The notes below the pieces were generated by a model. The model saw only the letters and a list, made by a program, of their open reading frames with translations, searched no databases and had not been told where the DNA came from. Shown piece by piece: positions 43,778 through 53,518 of a stretch of DNA of 64,000 bases; position 1 is the stretch's first letter; each line of letters opens with the position of its first letter. The position numbers were made by a program, and so were the translations under genes. This DNA is from JBCCGL01 sp039029275 (GTDB taxonomy: Bacteria; Pseudomonadota; Gammaproteobacteria; JBCCGL01), in NCBI GenBank assembly GCA_039029275.1, contig JBCCGL010000006.1, positions 231,001 to 295,000 on the forward strand, given 5' to 3'.

Positions 43778-44749
43778 TCACCACGGCAGCTTGCCCAAAT
43801 CCACATTCCCGCCCGTTAACACTAAGCCTATCCGCTGACCAAAAAACGCGTCTTTGTTTTTAAGCAGCGCGGCCAATACAGTCGCACACGATGGCTCGAT
43901 CACGATTTTGAGTCGTTCCCAAATCAGTTTCATCGATTCCACTATTTCGTCTTCACTCACGAGAAAAATCCCGTCGACTTCGCGTTGAATGATCGGGAAA
44001 GTGAGCGTACCGAGTGGCGTTTTTAATCCATCGGCAATCGTTTGCGGCGATTCCATGGGTTCGATCTTTCCACTTTGCATTGATCGATACGCATCATCGG
44101 CCTGCTCCGGCTCAGCCGCAAAAACGCGTATATCGGGTTGGAACGATTTTGCCGCGATTGCTGTTCCGCTAAGCAATCCGCCACCGCCAACCGGGGTGAT
44201 GATAACGTTTAGATCGCGGATTTCATCGACCATTTCAAGCGCACAGGTACCCTGCCCGGCGATCACCTGGGAGTTGTTGTAGGGATGCACAAAATACGCG
44301 CCGGTCTGCGCCACCACCTCATCGAGCGCGGCTTCACGCGCCGGATTGTTTGGCTCACAAAAAACAACTTCCGCCCCGTAGTTGCGCACCGCGTCAATTT
44401 TAACTGTCGGCGCGTTGCGCGGCATAATAACGGTGGCAGGAATATCGCGGCTGCGTGCCGCCAGCGCCAGCGCCGCCCCGTGATTGCCGGATGAATGCGT
44501 TGCGACACCGTTGCGTGCCTCCTCATCCGAGAGAGCGAAAACAGCATTGTGCGCACCGCGTGCCTTGAACGCACCGGCTTTCTGGAAGTTTTCGCACTTA
44601 AAATACAAGTGTGCGCCGAGCATTTGATTGAACGTCGCGCTGGTCAGAACTGGAGTGCGATGAATGTACCGCTTGATCCGCGCGTGGGCGCTGATAATTT
44701 CGTTGATCGAAGGCGGTACCAGCTCATCAGTTTCCAGATCAGCTACCAT
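43778..44749 (-). CDS. PLP-dependent serine/threonine dehydratase (or serine racemase-type) protein
   Basis: A 323-residue fold-type II PLP enzyme without the regulatory ACT domains of biosynthetic threonine deaminase. PLP lysine is Lys62 in KCENFQKAGAFKARGA; SSGNHGAALA, PVGGGGLLSG and LVLTGGNVDL are the phosphate and cofactor motifs. Length fits catabolic threonine dehydratase, serine racemase or threo-3-hydroxyaspartate lyase. The gene is divergent from ygiQ and stands alone. Choice among these activities is not possible from the motifs alone. Confidence 0.87.
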   Translation of the reverse strand: MVADLETDELVPPSINEIISAHARIKRYIHRTPVLTSATFNQMLGAHLYFKCENFQKAGAFKARGAHNAVFALSDEEARNGVATHSSGNHGAALALAARSRDIPATVIMPRNAPTVKIDAVRNYGAEVVFCEPNNPAREAALDEVVAQTGAYFVHPYNNSQVIAGQGTCALEMVDEIRDLNVIITPVGGGGLLSGTAIAAKSFQPDIRVFAAEPEQADDAYRSMQSGKIEPMESPQTIADGLKTPLGTLTFPIIQREVDGIFLVSEDEIVESMKLIWERLKIVIEPSCATVLAALLKNKDAFFGQRIGLVLTGGNVDLGKLPW

Positions 44750-44800
44750 TGAAGCACTCGCTGCGCGATAATCCGCGCCCTGACGTTTTCGTTACTGGCT

Positions 44801-46927
44801 ATGATCAAAACCGCCCCCGGTCTTTTTTCTTACCCAAAGTTCTGGGCCGAATGCTACGGCACCGCGCCGTTCTTGCCAATGTCGCGCGCGGAAATGGACG
44901 AGTTGGGCTGGGATTCGTGCGACATCATCATTGTGACGGGCGATGCCTACGTCGATCATCCGAGCTTTGGCATGGCTGTGATCGGGCGTTTTTTGGAGTC
45001 ACAGGGGTTTCGGGTCGGCATCATCGCACAGCCGGACTGGAACGATCCCGACGCGTTGACCGAACTGGGCGAACCCAATCTGTACTTCGGCATTACCGCC
45101 GGCAATATGGACTCGCTGATCAACCGCTACACCGCCGATCTGCGTATGCGCAGCGACGATGCCTATACACCAGGCGATGTAGGCGGCAAGCGGCCGGATC
45201 GATCCGTGATTGTCTATTCACAAAAGATTCGCTCGCTCTATAAAGAAACGCCGATTGTGATCGGTGGCATCGAAGCCAGCCTGCGTCGCATCGCGCAATA
45301 CGACTACTGGAGCGATAAGGTGCGTCGCTCGGTGCTGATTGATTCCGGTGCGGATATTCTGCTTTACGGCAACGCCGAGCGTGCGGTTGCCGAGCTGTCA
45401 AATCAACTCGCCAGTGGCAAGTCGATCAGTGACATCACCGACATTCGCGGAACAACCGTGGTGCGCGACTGTGTCCCCGGAGGCTGGACGGAGATCGACT
45501 CGACCCGCATTGACTGGCCCGGCGATATCGACGCGATTCCCAATCCCTACGAATACCAATACTCGCCGAGTGGTTGCGATAAAAAAACCAAGAAAGACGA
45601 AACTGTCGTCGAATTTGCGCCGATCCGCATTGTTCCCGAACCGCTCAAGGCACGGGGAAAGCTGGACAACGACACGACCTGCATTCGCCTGCCCTCATTT
45701 GAAAAAGTCAGCAATGATCCTGCGCTCTATGCGCATGCATCGCGCATCTTGCATCTTGAATCGAACCCCCACAACGCGCGCACATTAGTGCAAAAACACG
45801 GTGGCAAAGAGGTGTGGGTAAACCCGCCGCCGATTCCATTGAGTACCGACGAAATGGACGGGATATTCGGTTTGTTTTATCAGCGCGTGCCACACCCAAA
45901 GTATGGCGACGCGAAAATTCCCGCGTATGACATGATCCGGTTTTCAGTAAACATCATGCGGGGGTGTTTCGGTGGGTGCACGTTTTGCTCGATCACCGAA
46001 CACGAAGGGCGCGTTATTCAAAGCCGCTCGCAAGAGTCTGTCCTGCAAGAAATCGAGGATATTCGAGACAAGGTACCGGGGTTTACCGGCACGATCTCCG
46101 ATCTCGGAGGACCGACCGCGAACATGTATCACCTCAACTGCATCAGCAGGGAAATTCAATCCAATTGCCGCAGACTATCCTGCGTCTACCCGAGCATTTG
46201 CAAAAACCTGAAAACCGATCACTCACAGACGACGCAGCTCTACCGCAAGGCGCGCAAGATCGAAGGCGTAAAGCGCGTCGCAATCGCCTCGGGCCTGCGC
46301 TATGACCTCGCCGTCGAAGACCCGGAATACGTTAAAGAGCTTGTTACGCACCACGTCGGCGGTTATTTAAAAATCGCGCCCGAACACAGCGAAGACGACA
46401 CGCTTTCGAAAATGATGAAGCCGGGCATGGGCACATACGACGCATTTAAAAAAATGTTCGAAAAATACTCAAAGCAGGCTGGCAAAAAACAGTACTTGAT
46501 CCCGTACTTTATTGCCGCGCACCCCGGCTGCGAGGATGAAGACATGCTTAACCTTGCGCTGTGGCTGAAGAAAAACAATTTTCGCGTCGATCAGGTGCAG
46601 ACGTTTTATCCGTCGCCGATGGCACTGGCTACAGCAATGTATCACTCCGGAAAAAACCCATTGCGTAAAGTGAAGTACAAATCGGACAAAATGTTTGTGC
46701 CGAAAGACATAGAACAGCGCCGACTGCAAAAAGCCTTCTTGCGCTACCACGACGAAAAAAACTGGCCAATGTTGCGAGAGGCACTCAAAAAAATGAATCG
46801 CCCCGAGCTGCTGGGCGACGGTGAGCGCCAGTTGGTTCCTGCAGCTACCGGCGCACGCAATCAAAAATCACGAAAACCTTATGCCAAGGCGCGTGGCGGG
46901 CAATGGAGCGGCAGAGCCCGCAATTAA
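44801..46927 (+). CDS. ygiQ: YgiQ-family radical SAM protein
   Basis: A 708-residue iron-sulfur protein. N-terminal B12-binding-like segment with DIIIVTGDAYVDHPSFGMAVIGRFLESQGF, then VIGGIEASLRRIAQYDYWSDKVRRS. The radical SAM cluster motif is CFGGCTFC, cysteines at about residues 389, 393 and 396, within NIMRGCFGGCTFCSITEHEGR. C-terminal extension is basic (ARNQKSRKPYAKARGG). The family is widespread and of unknown function; a radical-SAM modification of an unknown target is the only safe inference. DctB starts 20 bases downstream. Confidence 0.93.
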   Translation: MIKTAPGLFSYPKFWAECYGTAPFLPMSRAEMDELGWDSCDIIIVTGDAYVDHPSFGMAVIGRFLESQGFRVGIIAQPDWNDPDALTELGEPNLYFGITAGNMDSLINRYTADLRMRSDDAYTPGDVGGKRPDRSVIVYSQKIRSLYKETPIVIGGIEASLRRIAQYDYWSDKVRRSVLIDSGADILLYGNAERAVAELSNQLASGKSISDITDIRGTTVVRDCVPGGWTEIDSTRIDWPGDIDAIPNPYEYQYSPSGCDKKTKKDETVVEFAPIRIVPEPLKARGKLDNDTTCIRLPSFEKVSNDPALYAHASRILHLESNPHNARTLVQKHGGKEVWVNPPPIPLSTDEMDGIFGLFYQRVPHPKYGDAKIPAYDMIRFSVNIMRGCFGGCTFCSITEHEGRVIQSRSQESVLQEIEDIRDKVPGFTGTISDLGGPTANMYHLNCISREIQSNCRRLSCVYPSICKNLKTDHSQTTQLYRKARKIEGVKRVAIASGLRYDLAVEDPEYVKELVTHHVGGYLKIAPEHSEDDTLSKMMKPGMGTYDAFKKMFEKYSKQAGKKQYLIPYFIAAHPGCEDEDMLNLALWLKKNNFRVDQVQTFYPSPMALATAMYHSGKNPLRKVKYKSDKMFVPKDIEQRRLQKAFLRYHDEKNWPMLREALKKMNRPELLGDGERQLVPAATGARNQKSRKPYAKARGGQWSGRARN

Positions 46928-46947
46928 ATGGGTTTTGAATCGACGCC

Positions 46948-48666
46948 ATGCGTTTTGATGTAGTCCGCACAACGATTGCAATTTTTGTTGGTGCTCTTGT
47001 TTTGGTTGCGAGTTTTTTGCTCGCGTATGGGTACTACTCCTCCGCAGCAGAAGCGCGGGCAGGTCAACGTGTCGCGCTGTATCAAACCATTTTGTCAGCC
47101 GCGCTAGAGCGCTATCAGCATTTACCCTTTGTTCTTTCAAGCGATCCGTTTGTTATCGATGCGCTGCAAAACGTTTCGCCTGATCTCAACCCGCGGTTCG
47201 AGCAATTCGCACAGGAATCCGGCGCAGACGCGATTTACTTGATGGATAGAACAGGGCTGACAATAGCGGCGTCTAACTGGCAACAGCCTGTCAGTTTTTT
47301 GGGCCAAAACTACGGGTTCAGACCGTATTTTCAGTCTGCGCTGGCCGGAGACACCGGCGTCTTTTTTGCGATCGGCGCCACCACTCGACAACCCGGATAT
47401 TTTATTGCGCGCGGAGTAAAAGACGACACAGGACTAATCATCGGGGTAATTGCGGTTAAGGTGGACTTGCGACCATTGGAGGACACCTGGCGCAGTTCGG
47501 GTGAAGATGTTTTCGTATCCAATACAGATGGTGTTATCACGCTCTCCAGCAATAACGAATGGCGTTATCGAACGATTGGCAATCCCGACGCGGCAACACG
47601 TGAAACAATTGCCGCACGCCGACAATTTGCCGACGAACCATTAACGCCTCTTGCGATGAATCCTCCGGTCGACAACTCCTTCGCGATTGAGCGCCAGCAA
47701 TATGTGCACGCGACATCGCAAGTCGGCTATTTGGGCTGGCACCTGCATTTTCTAAGCCCGTTATCCCAGGTATTTAACAGCGCATCGTTCGTTGCTCTGA
47801 TTGTTTTGGGTGTTGAACTTTTAATCGCACTGGGAATTGTTGTATTGCGTTCCAAACGAATCGGCAAGGCCTTGTTAGTATCACAGCGCACATCGAGCCA
47901 GTTGCGTGAACTGAACGAAACGTTGCAAATCGAAATTGAAGAGCGCAAGCGAACAGAGGAAGCGTTGAGGGCCACACAACGCGACCTTGATCAAGCCAAC
48001 AAACTCGCGGTGTTGGGTCAGCTTTCTGCGTCGGTCGGTCATGAGTTGAGTCAACCGCTTGCGGCGATGAAAACCTATCTCGCCAGCGCTCGCCTACCAG
48101 GTGAAGACAACGCCGAAACTTTCGAGCGCATGGACGGACTTGTCACCCGCATGGATAAAATCACTCGGCAGCTAAAATTTTTCTCTCGAAAAAGAAGCGA
48201 TGCTTACGGTGATGTCGATGTTACTGAAGCTATCGATAACGCGCTGAAGTTGCTGGACGAACCACTCGAACGTGCAGGCATAAGCCCTTCCGTGATCCGC
48301 GATAAGACCAACATTTACGTTCGCGCAGACAAGCTGCAGCTAGAGCAAGTTATCATCAATCTTGTTAATAATTCGATTCACGCCCTGAACACAGCACATG
48401 AAAAACTTTTGCAGATAGAGACAACCGCAAATCAAGCGTCTGTCACAATCACAGTGAGTGACAACGGTGCGGGGTTCGATGAAGGCGAAATGGACAATAT
48501 TTTTGAGCCATTTTTTACAACCAAACCCTCTGGCGAAGGGACTGGTTTGGGACTCGCTATTTCCTCGACAATCATCCATGAATTAGGCGGCACAATATCC
48601 GCGTCCAGACGCGCACCAACGGGTGCCGCATTTTCTGTCGAGTTGGCACGAGTTACCAAGCAATGA
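46948..48666 (+). CDS. dctB: DctB-like C4-dicarboxylate sensor histidine kinase
   Basis: A 572-residue membrane kinase: a span at about 9-29, a periplasmic double-Cache-type domain (NYGFRPYFQSALAGDTGVFFAIGATTRQPGYFIARGV) and a second span about 275-298. A coiled coil (LNETLQIEIEERKRTEEAL) follows, then the H-box SASVGHELSQPLAAMKTYLASA and HATPase motifs VIINLVNNSIHAL, SDNGAGFDEG and GEGTGLGLAIS. Architecture is that of DctB, which senses dicarboxylates. The stop overlaps the dctD start (ATGA). Confidence 0.92.
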   Translation: MRFDVVRTTIAIFVGALVLVASFLLAYGYYSSAAEARAGQRVALYQTILSAALERYQHLPFVLSSDPFVIDALQNVSPDLNPRFEQFAQESGADAIYLMDRTGLTIAASNWQQPVSFLGQNYGFRPYFQSALAGDTGVFFAIGATTRQPGYFIARGVKDDTGLIIGVIAVKVDLRPLEDTWRSSGEDVFVSNTDGVITLSSNNEWRYRTIGNPDAATRETIAARRQFADEPLTPLAMNPPVDNSFAIERQQYVHATSQVGYLGWHLHFLSPLSQVFNSASFVALIVLGVELLIALGIVVLRSKRIGKALLVSQRTSSQLRELNETLQIEIEERKRTEEALRATQRDLDQANKLAVLGQLSASVGHELSQPLAAMKTYLASARLPGEDNAETFERMDGLVTRMDKITRQLKFFSRKRSDAYGDVDVTEAIDNALKLLDEPLERAGISPSVIRDKTNIYVRADKLQLEQVIINLVNNSIHALNTAHEKLLQIETTANQASVTITVSDNGAGFDEGEMDNIFEPFFTTKPSGEGTGLGLAISSTIIHELGGTISASRRAPTGAAFSVELARVTKQ

Positions 48667-50048
48667 CTTCGCGTAAATCATCGGATCCAGCTCTGAACGT
48701 TCTCGTCGTTGATGACGATGTCGCACTCGCGGATTCACTCAAACATTATCTCACTCGCGTTGGCTGCAACGTGCACTTGTACAATACGGCTGAATCGGTT
48801 CTGGACAACATTGATTCTGCGAATCCCGAAGTGATCATTTCCGATTTCAGAATGCCGGGCATGACCGGTTTAGAACTGCTTAAAAACCTCCGCGAGACAG
48901 CAATTGATACGCCGCTGATTTTTATTACCGCGCACGGTGACGTTGCATTGGCAGTCGAAGCAATGCGAAACGGCGCGTTCGACTTCATCGAAAAACCCTT
49001 TGAACCCGAGCATCTTTTCACGCTGGCGCAACGGGCCGCGCGTGTGAAACGATTGGGTGACGATAACAAACGTTTGCGCGCGCAGCTGGTCAATCTCTCT
49101 GGTCTGGAAAAATCCTTGATCGGAAACAGTCAAGCGATTCGGGAGCTGCGCACAGAAATCAGCGATGTCGCAAATACCGACGCCTCGGTGCTGATTTACG
49201 GTGAAACCGGCACCGGCAAGGAAGTGGTCGCACGCGGACTTCACAACCTTTCTGAAAGATCGGCGGGCCCTTTCGTTGCGCTCAATTGTGCCGCGATTCC
49301 GGAACAGCTGTTCGAGTCGACATTGTTCGGGCATACCTCCGGAGCATTCACGGGCGCATCCAGGGCGTCCAGCGGCCAATTTGTTGCGGCAAATAAAGGA
49401 ACCTTATTTCTCGACGAACTGTCATCGCTGCCGCTTGAAATGCAACCTAAACTATTACGCGCACTGCAAGAACGCGAAGTCCTTCCGGTGGGCGGCTTAA
49501 AACCCGTCAGGTTTGACGCCCGAATCGTCGCAGCCGTTAATCAGCCATTGGATGATCTTGTTCGGCAAGGCGCGTTTCGCGACGATCTGTATTTTCGGCT
49601 CAATACCATCTCGCTGAACATTCCTCCGTTGCGCAAACGATCCGACGATATTCCTCTCTTGTTCGCACACCGCCTGGAACGATTTTCTGCCCAGTACGGG
49701 GTCGAGGCACCTTCAATCGGTGCTGATGACATCGAAGCCCTGTTGGCTCACCGCTGGCCCGGAAATGTGCGCGAACTCGAATCAGTGGCCGAGCGAATGA
49801 TTCTGGCGTCACGGCGGGCGAAGGTCAGCGTTAATGACATCATGAGAACGAACCGATCAAAAGACGGCGGAACCAGCTCATTGCGCGAACGTGTCGAAGC
49901 GTACGAGGCATTACTGATCAAGCAGGCACTTGCGGAATACAACGGTGATGTAGGAGCAACGGCCAAGGCGTTGGACACGGCGCGGCGCACGCTTGATGAA
50001 AAAATTGCGCGTCACGAAATTGATCGGGCCGAATTTCGAGAGTCGTAA
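48663..50048 (+). CDS. dctD: DctD-like sigma-54-dependent response regulator
   Basis: A 461-residue activator with receiver (phospho-acceptor Asp61 in IISDFRMPGMTG), AAA+ domain (Walker A GETGTGKE, the sigma-54-contacting GAFTGA inside GHTSGAFTGAS, Walker B GTLFLDEL, arginine-finger region DDLYFRLN) and a C-terminal Fis-type helix-turn-helix (NGDVGATAKALDTARRTLDEKI). It turns on dctPQM from the sigma-54 promoter found at 50212-50227. Confidence 0.93.
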   Translation: MTSRKSSDPALNVLVVDDDVALADSLKHYLTRVGCNVHLYNTAESVLDNIDSANPEVIISDFRMPGMTGLELLKNLRETAIDTPLIFITAHGDVALAVEAMRNGAFDFIEKPFEPEHLFTLAQRAARVKRLGDDNKRLRAQLVNLSGLEKSLIGNSQAIRELRTEISDVANTDASVLIYGETGTGKEVVARGLHNLSERSAGPFVALNCAAIPEQLFESTLFGHTSGAFTGASRASSGQFVAANKGTLFLDELSSLPLEMQPKLLRALQEREVLPVGGLKPVRFDARIVAAVNQPLDDLVRQGAFRDDLYFRLNTISLNIPPLRKRSDDIPLLFAHRLERFSAQYGVEAPSIGADDIEALLAHRWPGNVRELESVAERMILASRRAKVSVNDIMRTNRSKDGGTSSLRERVEAYEALLIKQALAEYNGDVGATAKALDTARRTLDEKIARHEIDRAEFRES

Positions 50049-50084
50049 ACGATCAGGCGGAAATTCGCCAACCATAGCGTACAG

Positions 50085-50106
50085 ATCGAGCAAGAATCCG
50101 CTCGAT
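50085..50106. promoter_or_regulatory. Candidate DctD binding site (inverted repeat)
   Basis: ATCGAGC (50085-50091) and GCTCGAT (50100-50106) form a perfect 7-bp inverted repeat with an 8-base spacer, about 106-127 bases upstream of the sigma-54 promoter's -24 element. Enhancer-binding proteins of the DctD type use such distal dyads. It could instead be the dctD terminator hairpin; no T-run follows. Confidence 0.4.
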
Positions 50107-50211
50107 TCTGATAATTCTTTTTTGGCTTCGAAAGTGTCATCACGTCAAAATATCGAGTTAAATCAGATCATTACTCAAAATTGAAACAGAAAAATTTTCC
50201 TCCGCTAAACA

Positions 50212-50227
50212 TGGCATAACCGCTGCA
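50212..50227 (+). promoter_or_regulatory. Sigma-54 (-24/-12) promoter of dctP
   Basis: TGGCATAACCGCTGCA matches the sigma-54 consensus TGGCACG-N4-TTGCA with the GG and GC elements ten bases apart. It lies 55 bases upstream of the dctP ATG and directly downstream of a sigma-54 activator gene, which supports it strongly. Confidence 0.8.
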
Positions 50228-50282
50228 GTAAGCGACGTAGGGCCATACGTCCAAACAACCAACCAAATCGGAGGAATTCCAA

Positions 50283-51287
50283 ATGAAGTTAAACAAATCG
50301 ATTGCGGCACTTGTTGGCGGGATCATGCTGGGTGGATATTCGATGAGCGCCTTCGCCACCGAGTGGAACGTCTCGCTCTGGAGCAAACGCCGCGCATTCA
50401 CCGAGCACGTCGAAAAACTTTCCGAGTTAGTTGCCCAAAAAACCAACGGCGAGTTCAAACTGAATATATCGTACGGCGGGCTTTCCAAGAACAAAGAAAA
50501 TCTGGATGGTATTTCGATCGGCGCGTTTGAGATGGCTCAATTCTGTTCGTTCTACCACAAGGCGAAAAACCCGACGATCACGGTCACCGAGTTGCCATTC
50601 GCGCAGGACGTATCCCTCGCACAGCTCGCCGAAATTTCAATGAAGGTTTATCAGCACCCAACTGTAGCGAAAGATCTGGCGCGCTGGAACGCAACGCTGC
50701 TAATGCCGTCGCCGCTGCCGCAGTACAACATTATCGGTGTGGGTGACACGCCGCAGGCACTCGCTGATTTCAAAGGTAAGCGATTACGCGGACCCGGCGG
50801 GATCACCGGTGTTCTGTCGAAACTCGGTGCGGTTAAAACCGGCGTCGCGGCAAATGAAGTGCGACAGGCGCTGGATGCGGGTGTAATCGACACGGTTGCA
50901 TTTGCGCAACACGCGCACCTGGCGTTTGGATCTATCGAAGCCGGCCAGTGGGCGACAACCAATCTGAATCTCGGCACTGCTAACTGCCCGGTTGTCGTCA
51001 ATACAGATGCACTGAACTCTCTCAGCGCCGACCACAAAGCAGCGCTGATGGGCTCGATCGACGAGTCGCTGAAGCACTACGTTGATAACTATGAAAATAA
51101 CGTCATGGGAAAATACGACGCGACACTGAAAGAAAAAGGTATTACCCCTGTCACCTTTACTGCGGACCAGTCTGCCGAGTTAAACAAACTCTCTGAAAGC
51201 GTGCGTGCAAAATGGATCGAAGACAACAAGGGTGATTTCGACGCTCAGGAATTGTTTACGTTTACTGAAAGCCTGTTCGTAAACTAA
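50283..51287 (+). CDS. dctP: TRAP transporter solute-binding protein DctP
   Basis: A 334-residue periplasmic protein with signal peptide (SIAALVGGIMLGGYSMSAFA). DctP-family segments: NGEFKLNISYGGLSKNKENLDGISIGAFEMAQ, KGKRLRGPGGITGVLSKLGAVKTGVAANEVRQALDAGVIDTV, where the Arg in KRLRGPGG is the carboxylate-binding residue. A GGAGG ribosome-binding site precedes the ATG. It binds an organic acid for the DctQM permease. The substrate may not be a C4-dicarboxylate. Confidence 0.93.
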   Translation: MKLNKSIAALVGGIMLGGYSMSAFATEWNVSLWSKRRAFTEHVEKLSELVAQKTNGEFKLNISYGGLSKNKENLDGISIGAFEMAQFCSFYHKAKNPTITVTELPFAQDVSLAQLAEISMKVYQHPTVAKDLARWNATLLMPSPLPQYNIIGVGDTPQALADFKGKRLRGPGGITGVLSKLGAVKTGVAANEVRQALDAGVIDTVAFAQHAHLAFGSIEAGQWATTNLNLGTANCPVVVNTDALNSLSADHKAALMGSIDESLKHYVDNYENNVMGKYDATLKEKGITPVTFTADQSAELNKLSESVRAKWIEDNKGDFDAQELFTFTESLFVN

Positions 51288-51314
51288 AAACAGGATCGTC
51301 ACGCCACGCTCTAA

Positions 51315-51342
51315 AACCCGGTCGACATTTGTAGGCCGGGTT
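51315..51342 (+). terminator. Intercistronic hairpin between dctP and dctQ
   Basis: AACCCGG (51315-51321) pairs with CCGGGTT (51336-51342) over a 14-base loop, followed by CCTTCTT, 28 bases after the dctP stop. A partial terminator here would make the binding protein more abundant than the membrane subunits, as is common in binding-protein-dependent systems. Confidence 0.55.
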
Positions 51343-51361
51343 CCTTCTTGGGGGATTTCCT

Positions 51362-51994
51362 ATGGCGGGTTCATCCAAGATTCGCACAGACGAATCATTA
51401 CTTAGCCGTCTCGACCGCGGGTTCTTCTCGCTGGAGTCGTTTTTAAATTTCATTGGCGGGGTTGTGATTCTCGCCGTCGTGTTGCTCGCGGTCGCCAACA
51501 TCATCGGGCGCAAGTTTTTCAATACACCCGTGGACGGATACATCGACTGGGTAGAGCAGTCGATGGGGTTTTTTGCGTTCTTCGGCATTGCGTACTGCCA
51601 CCGCCTCGGCGGGCATATTCGCATGGATATATTCGTCGGATTTTTAAAAGGCCGTGCGCTCTGGTTGTTTGAATTGCTCGCGACAACCCTGATGTTGCTT
51701 TTAACCGTGCCGCTCATCTACGGTGCTTATCTGCATTTCAATCGTGCGTTTGTCAACGGCGACAGTTCCTTCGACATCGACCTGCCGACGTGGCCTGCCA
51801 AACTGGTAGTGCCCGTCATGCTCAGCGTGCTTGCTGTGCGCCTGATTCTGCACGTGTGGGCCTACGCTCGCGCCTTGAGAACCGGTGATGAACACCCGGT
51901 CGCGGTCCCTCTGATTGAAGACGTAGCAACGCAGGTGCGTAACGAAGCCGAGGCCGCCGGCGTCAGCTATGACAAAGACGGCAAAGAGTCTTGA
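51362..51994 (+). CDS. dctQ: TRAP transporter small permease subunit DctQ
   Basis: A 210-residue inner-membrane protein with four spans (about 25-50, 65-90, 100-125, 150-172). The conserved VDWVEQS-type motif is present as YIDWVEQSMGFFAFFGIAYCHRLGGHIRMD. Cytosolic basic N-terminus and an acidic C-terminal tail. It overlaps nothing but is followed at once by dctM. Confidence 0.9.
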   Translation: MAGSSKIRTDESLLSRLDRGFFSLESFLNFIGGVVILAVVLLAVANIIGRKFFNTPVDGYIDWVEQSMGFFAFFGIAYCHRLGGHIRMDIFVGFLKGRALWLFELLATTLMLLLTVPLIYGAYLHFNRAFVNGDSSFDIDLPTWPAKLVVPVMLSVLAVRLILHVWAYARALRTGDEHPVAVPLIEDVATQVRNEAEAAGVSYDKDGKES

Positions 51995-51996
51995 TC

Positions 51997-53403
51997 ATGG
52001 ACATTGCTAGCACATTGACGTCAATGGCCCCGTTGGATATCGGGTTGTGGGTCACCGGCATCATGTTATTCGCCGTGGTAATCGGTGTTCGCGTTGCCTT
52101 TGCCGCAGCAATCGCCGGCATGATCGGGCTGATCTGGTATTTCGCAACCAAGATGCCAATTGAGAAAGCCCTGCTCGTGTCGATGAAAATGGCTGGCACA
52201 ATCCCGCACTCCAAAGTCTCGACCTCTGCTTTATCCTTGATTCCGGTTTTTATCTTGATCGGATTTCTCGCCTATCACGCCGGTCTTACGCGTGCGCTGT
52301 TCGAAGCCGCCAAGCGCTGGGTGGGATGGCTTCCGGGTGGGATGGGCGTAGCCACCGTTTTTTCGACCGCAGGATTTGCCGCGGTCTCGGGTGCGTCGGT
52401 CGCGACGGCAGCGGTGTTTGCCCGAATCGCTATTCCAGAAATGTTGAAGCTTGGCTACGACAAGCGCTTCGCAGCGGGCGTTGTCGCCGCTGGCGGTACG
52501 CTCGCCTCGCTCATTCCTCCGTCGGCAATTCTGGTTATCTACGCGATTATCGTCGAGCAGGATGTTGGGGCGCTGTTGCTCGCCGGATTTATTCCCGGAA
52601 TCGTCTCCGCGTTGATCTACGGCGGTCTCATTATCGGCCTGGCCAAATCCGTTCGCAGTTTTGGCCCGCCGGTGTCGGGTTACAGCTGGAAGGAGCGGTT
52701 CGCGTCTCTACCCGCTACGTCTCCAATCATTTTTGTTATCGCGATCATAATTTTCAGCGTCTATGGCGGCTGGGGCACGCCCACCGAAGCTGGCGCGCTC
52801 GGTGCGTTTGTTGTCATGTGTATCGCTATTTATCGAGGCATGCGCTGGGGCAACTTGAAAGAAGCACTGATGGAAGCTGGCAAGCTCACCGTTATGATCT
52901 TCACGATCATCTGGGGTGTGCTTTTGTACGTTCGGTTTCTGGGCTTTGTTGATTTGCCCAGTGCGTTTGCCGAGTGGATCGCGGCACTCGAGCAGAACCC
53001 CATGATTACGCTCCTTTTCATACTTCTGGCGTACGCGGTTCTCGGAATGTTTATGGACGCGATCGGCATGCTGTTGTTGACCTTGCCGGTAGTGTTCCCC
53101 GCTGTAATCGCACTCAACGGGGGGCCGGATGTCAGCGCGGCTGATTCGGCATTCGGTTTGACAGCGACGGGCTGCGCGATCTGGTTTGGGATCGTCGTGG
53201 TAAAGATGGCCGAGTTTTGCTTGATAACGCCGCCGATTGGATTGAACTGTTTCGTGGTCGCGGGTGTGCGCGAAGACTTGTCTGTGCAGGATGTATTCAA
53301 AGGCGTCACGCCATTTTTTATCGCCGACATAATCACAATCGGCGTATTGATCGCATTTCCAGGTATCGTTGTTTGGCTGCCGTCGTTGGTGCTTGGAAAC
53401 TAA
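51997..53403 (+). CDS. dctM: TRAP transporter large permease subunit DctM
   Basis: A 468-residue permease of about twelve spans. ATG at 51997 chosen, three bases after dctQ; a TTG at 51991 overlaps it. DctM features: STSALSLIPVFILIGFLAYHAGLTRALFEAA, GVATVFSTAGFAAVSGASVATAAVFARIAIPEML, GTLASLIPPSAILVIYAII and the C-terminal ITPPIGLNCFVVAGV. Sodium-coupled uptake of the acid bound by DctP. Expected to be regulated by DctBD. Confidence 0.94.
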   Translation: MDIASTLTSMAPLDIGLWVTGIMLFAVVIGVRVAFAAAIAGMIGLIWYFATKMPIEKALLVSMKMAGTIPHSKVSTSALSLIPVFILIGFLAYHAGLTRALFEAAKRWVGWLPGGMGVATVFSTAGFAAVSGASVATAAVFARIAIPEMLKLGYDKRFAAGVVAAGGTLASLIPPSAILVIYAIIVEQDVGALLLAGFIPGIVSALIYGGLIIGLAKSVRSFGPPVSGYSWKERFASLPATSPIIFVIAIIIFSVYGGWGTPTEAGALGAFVVMCIAIYRGMRWGNLKEALMEAGKLTVMIFTIIWGVLLYVRFLGFVDLPSAFAEWIAALEQNPMITLLFILLAYAVLGMFMDAIGMLLLTLPVVFPAVIALNGGPDVSAADSAFGLTATGCAIWFGIVVVKMAEFCLITPPIGLNCFVVAGVREDLSVQDVFKGVTPFFIADIITIGVLIAFPGIVVWLPSLVLGN

Positions 53404-53518
53404 ACACGGTCCGGACACGTTTATTGCGCTGGCGCAATGTATGAGGCGCGCGCCGAACTTATCGTTCGGTCACGAGTCGTAGTGCACGTTACTGTTTTAT
53501 CGACTCAGGAGAGTGTCA

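Noticed and set aside
43635..43838. 67-codon plus-strand frame between the 51-residue peptide gene and the dehydratase
   Set aside because: Overlaps the dehydratase C-terminus on the other strand and has a composition unlike a protein.
53423..53438. ATTGCG/CGCAAT hairpin after dctM
   Set aside because: Short stem without T tract; too weak to call a terminator.
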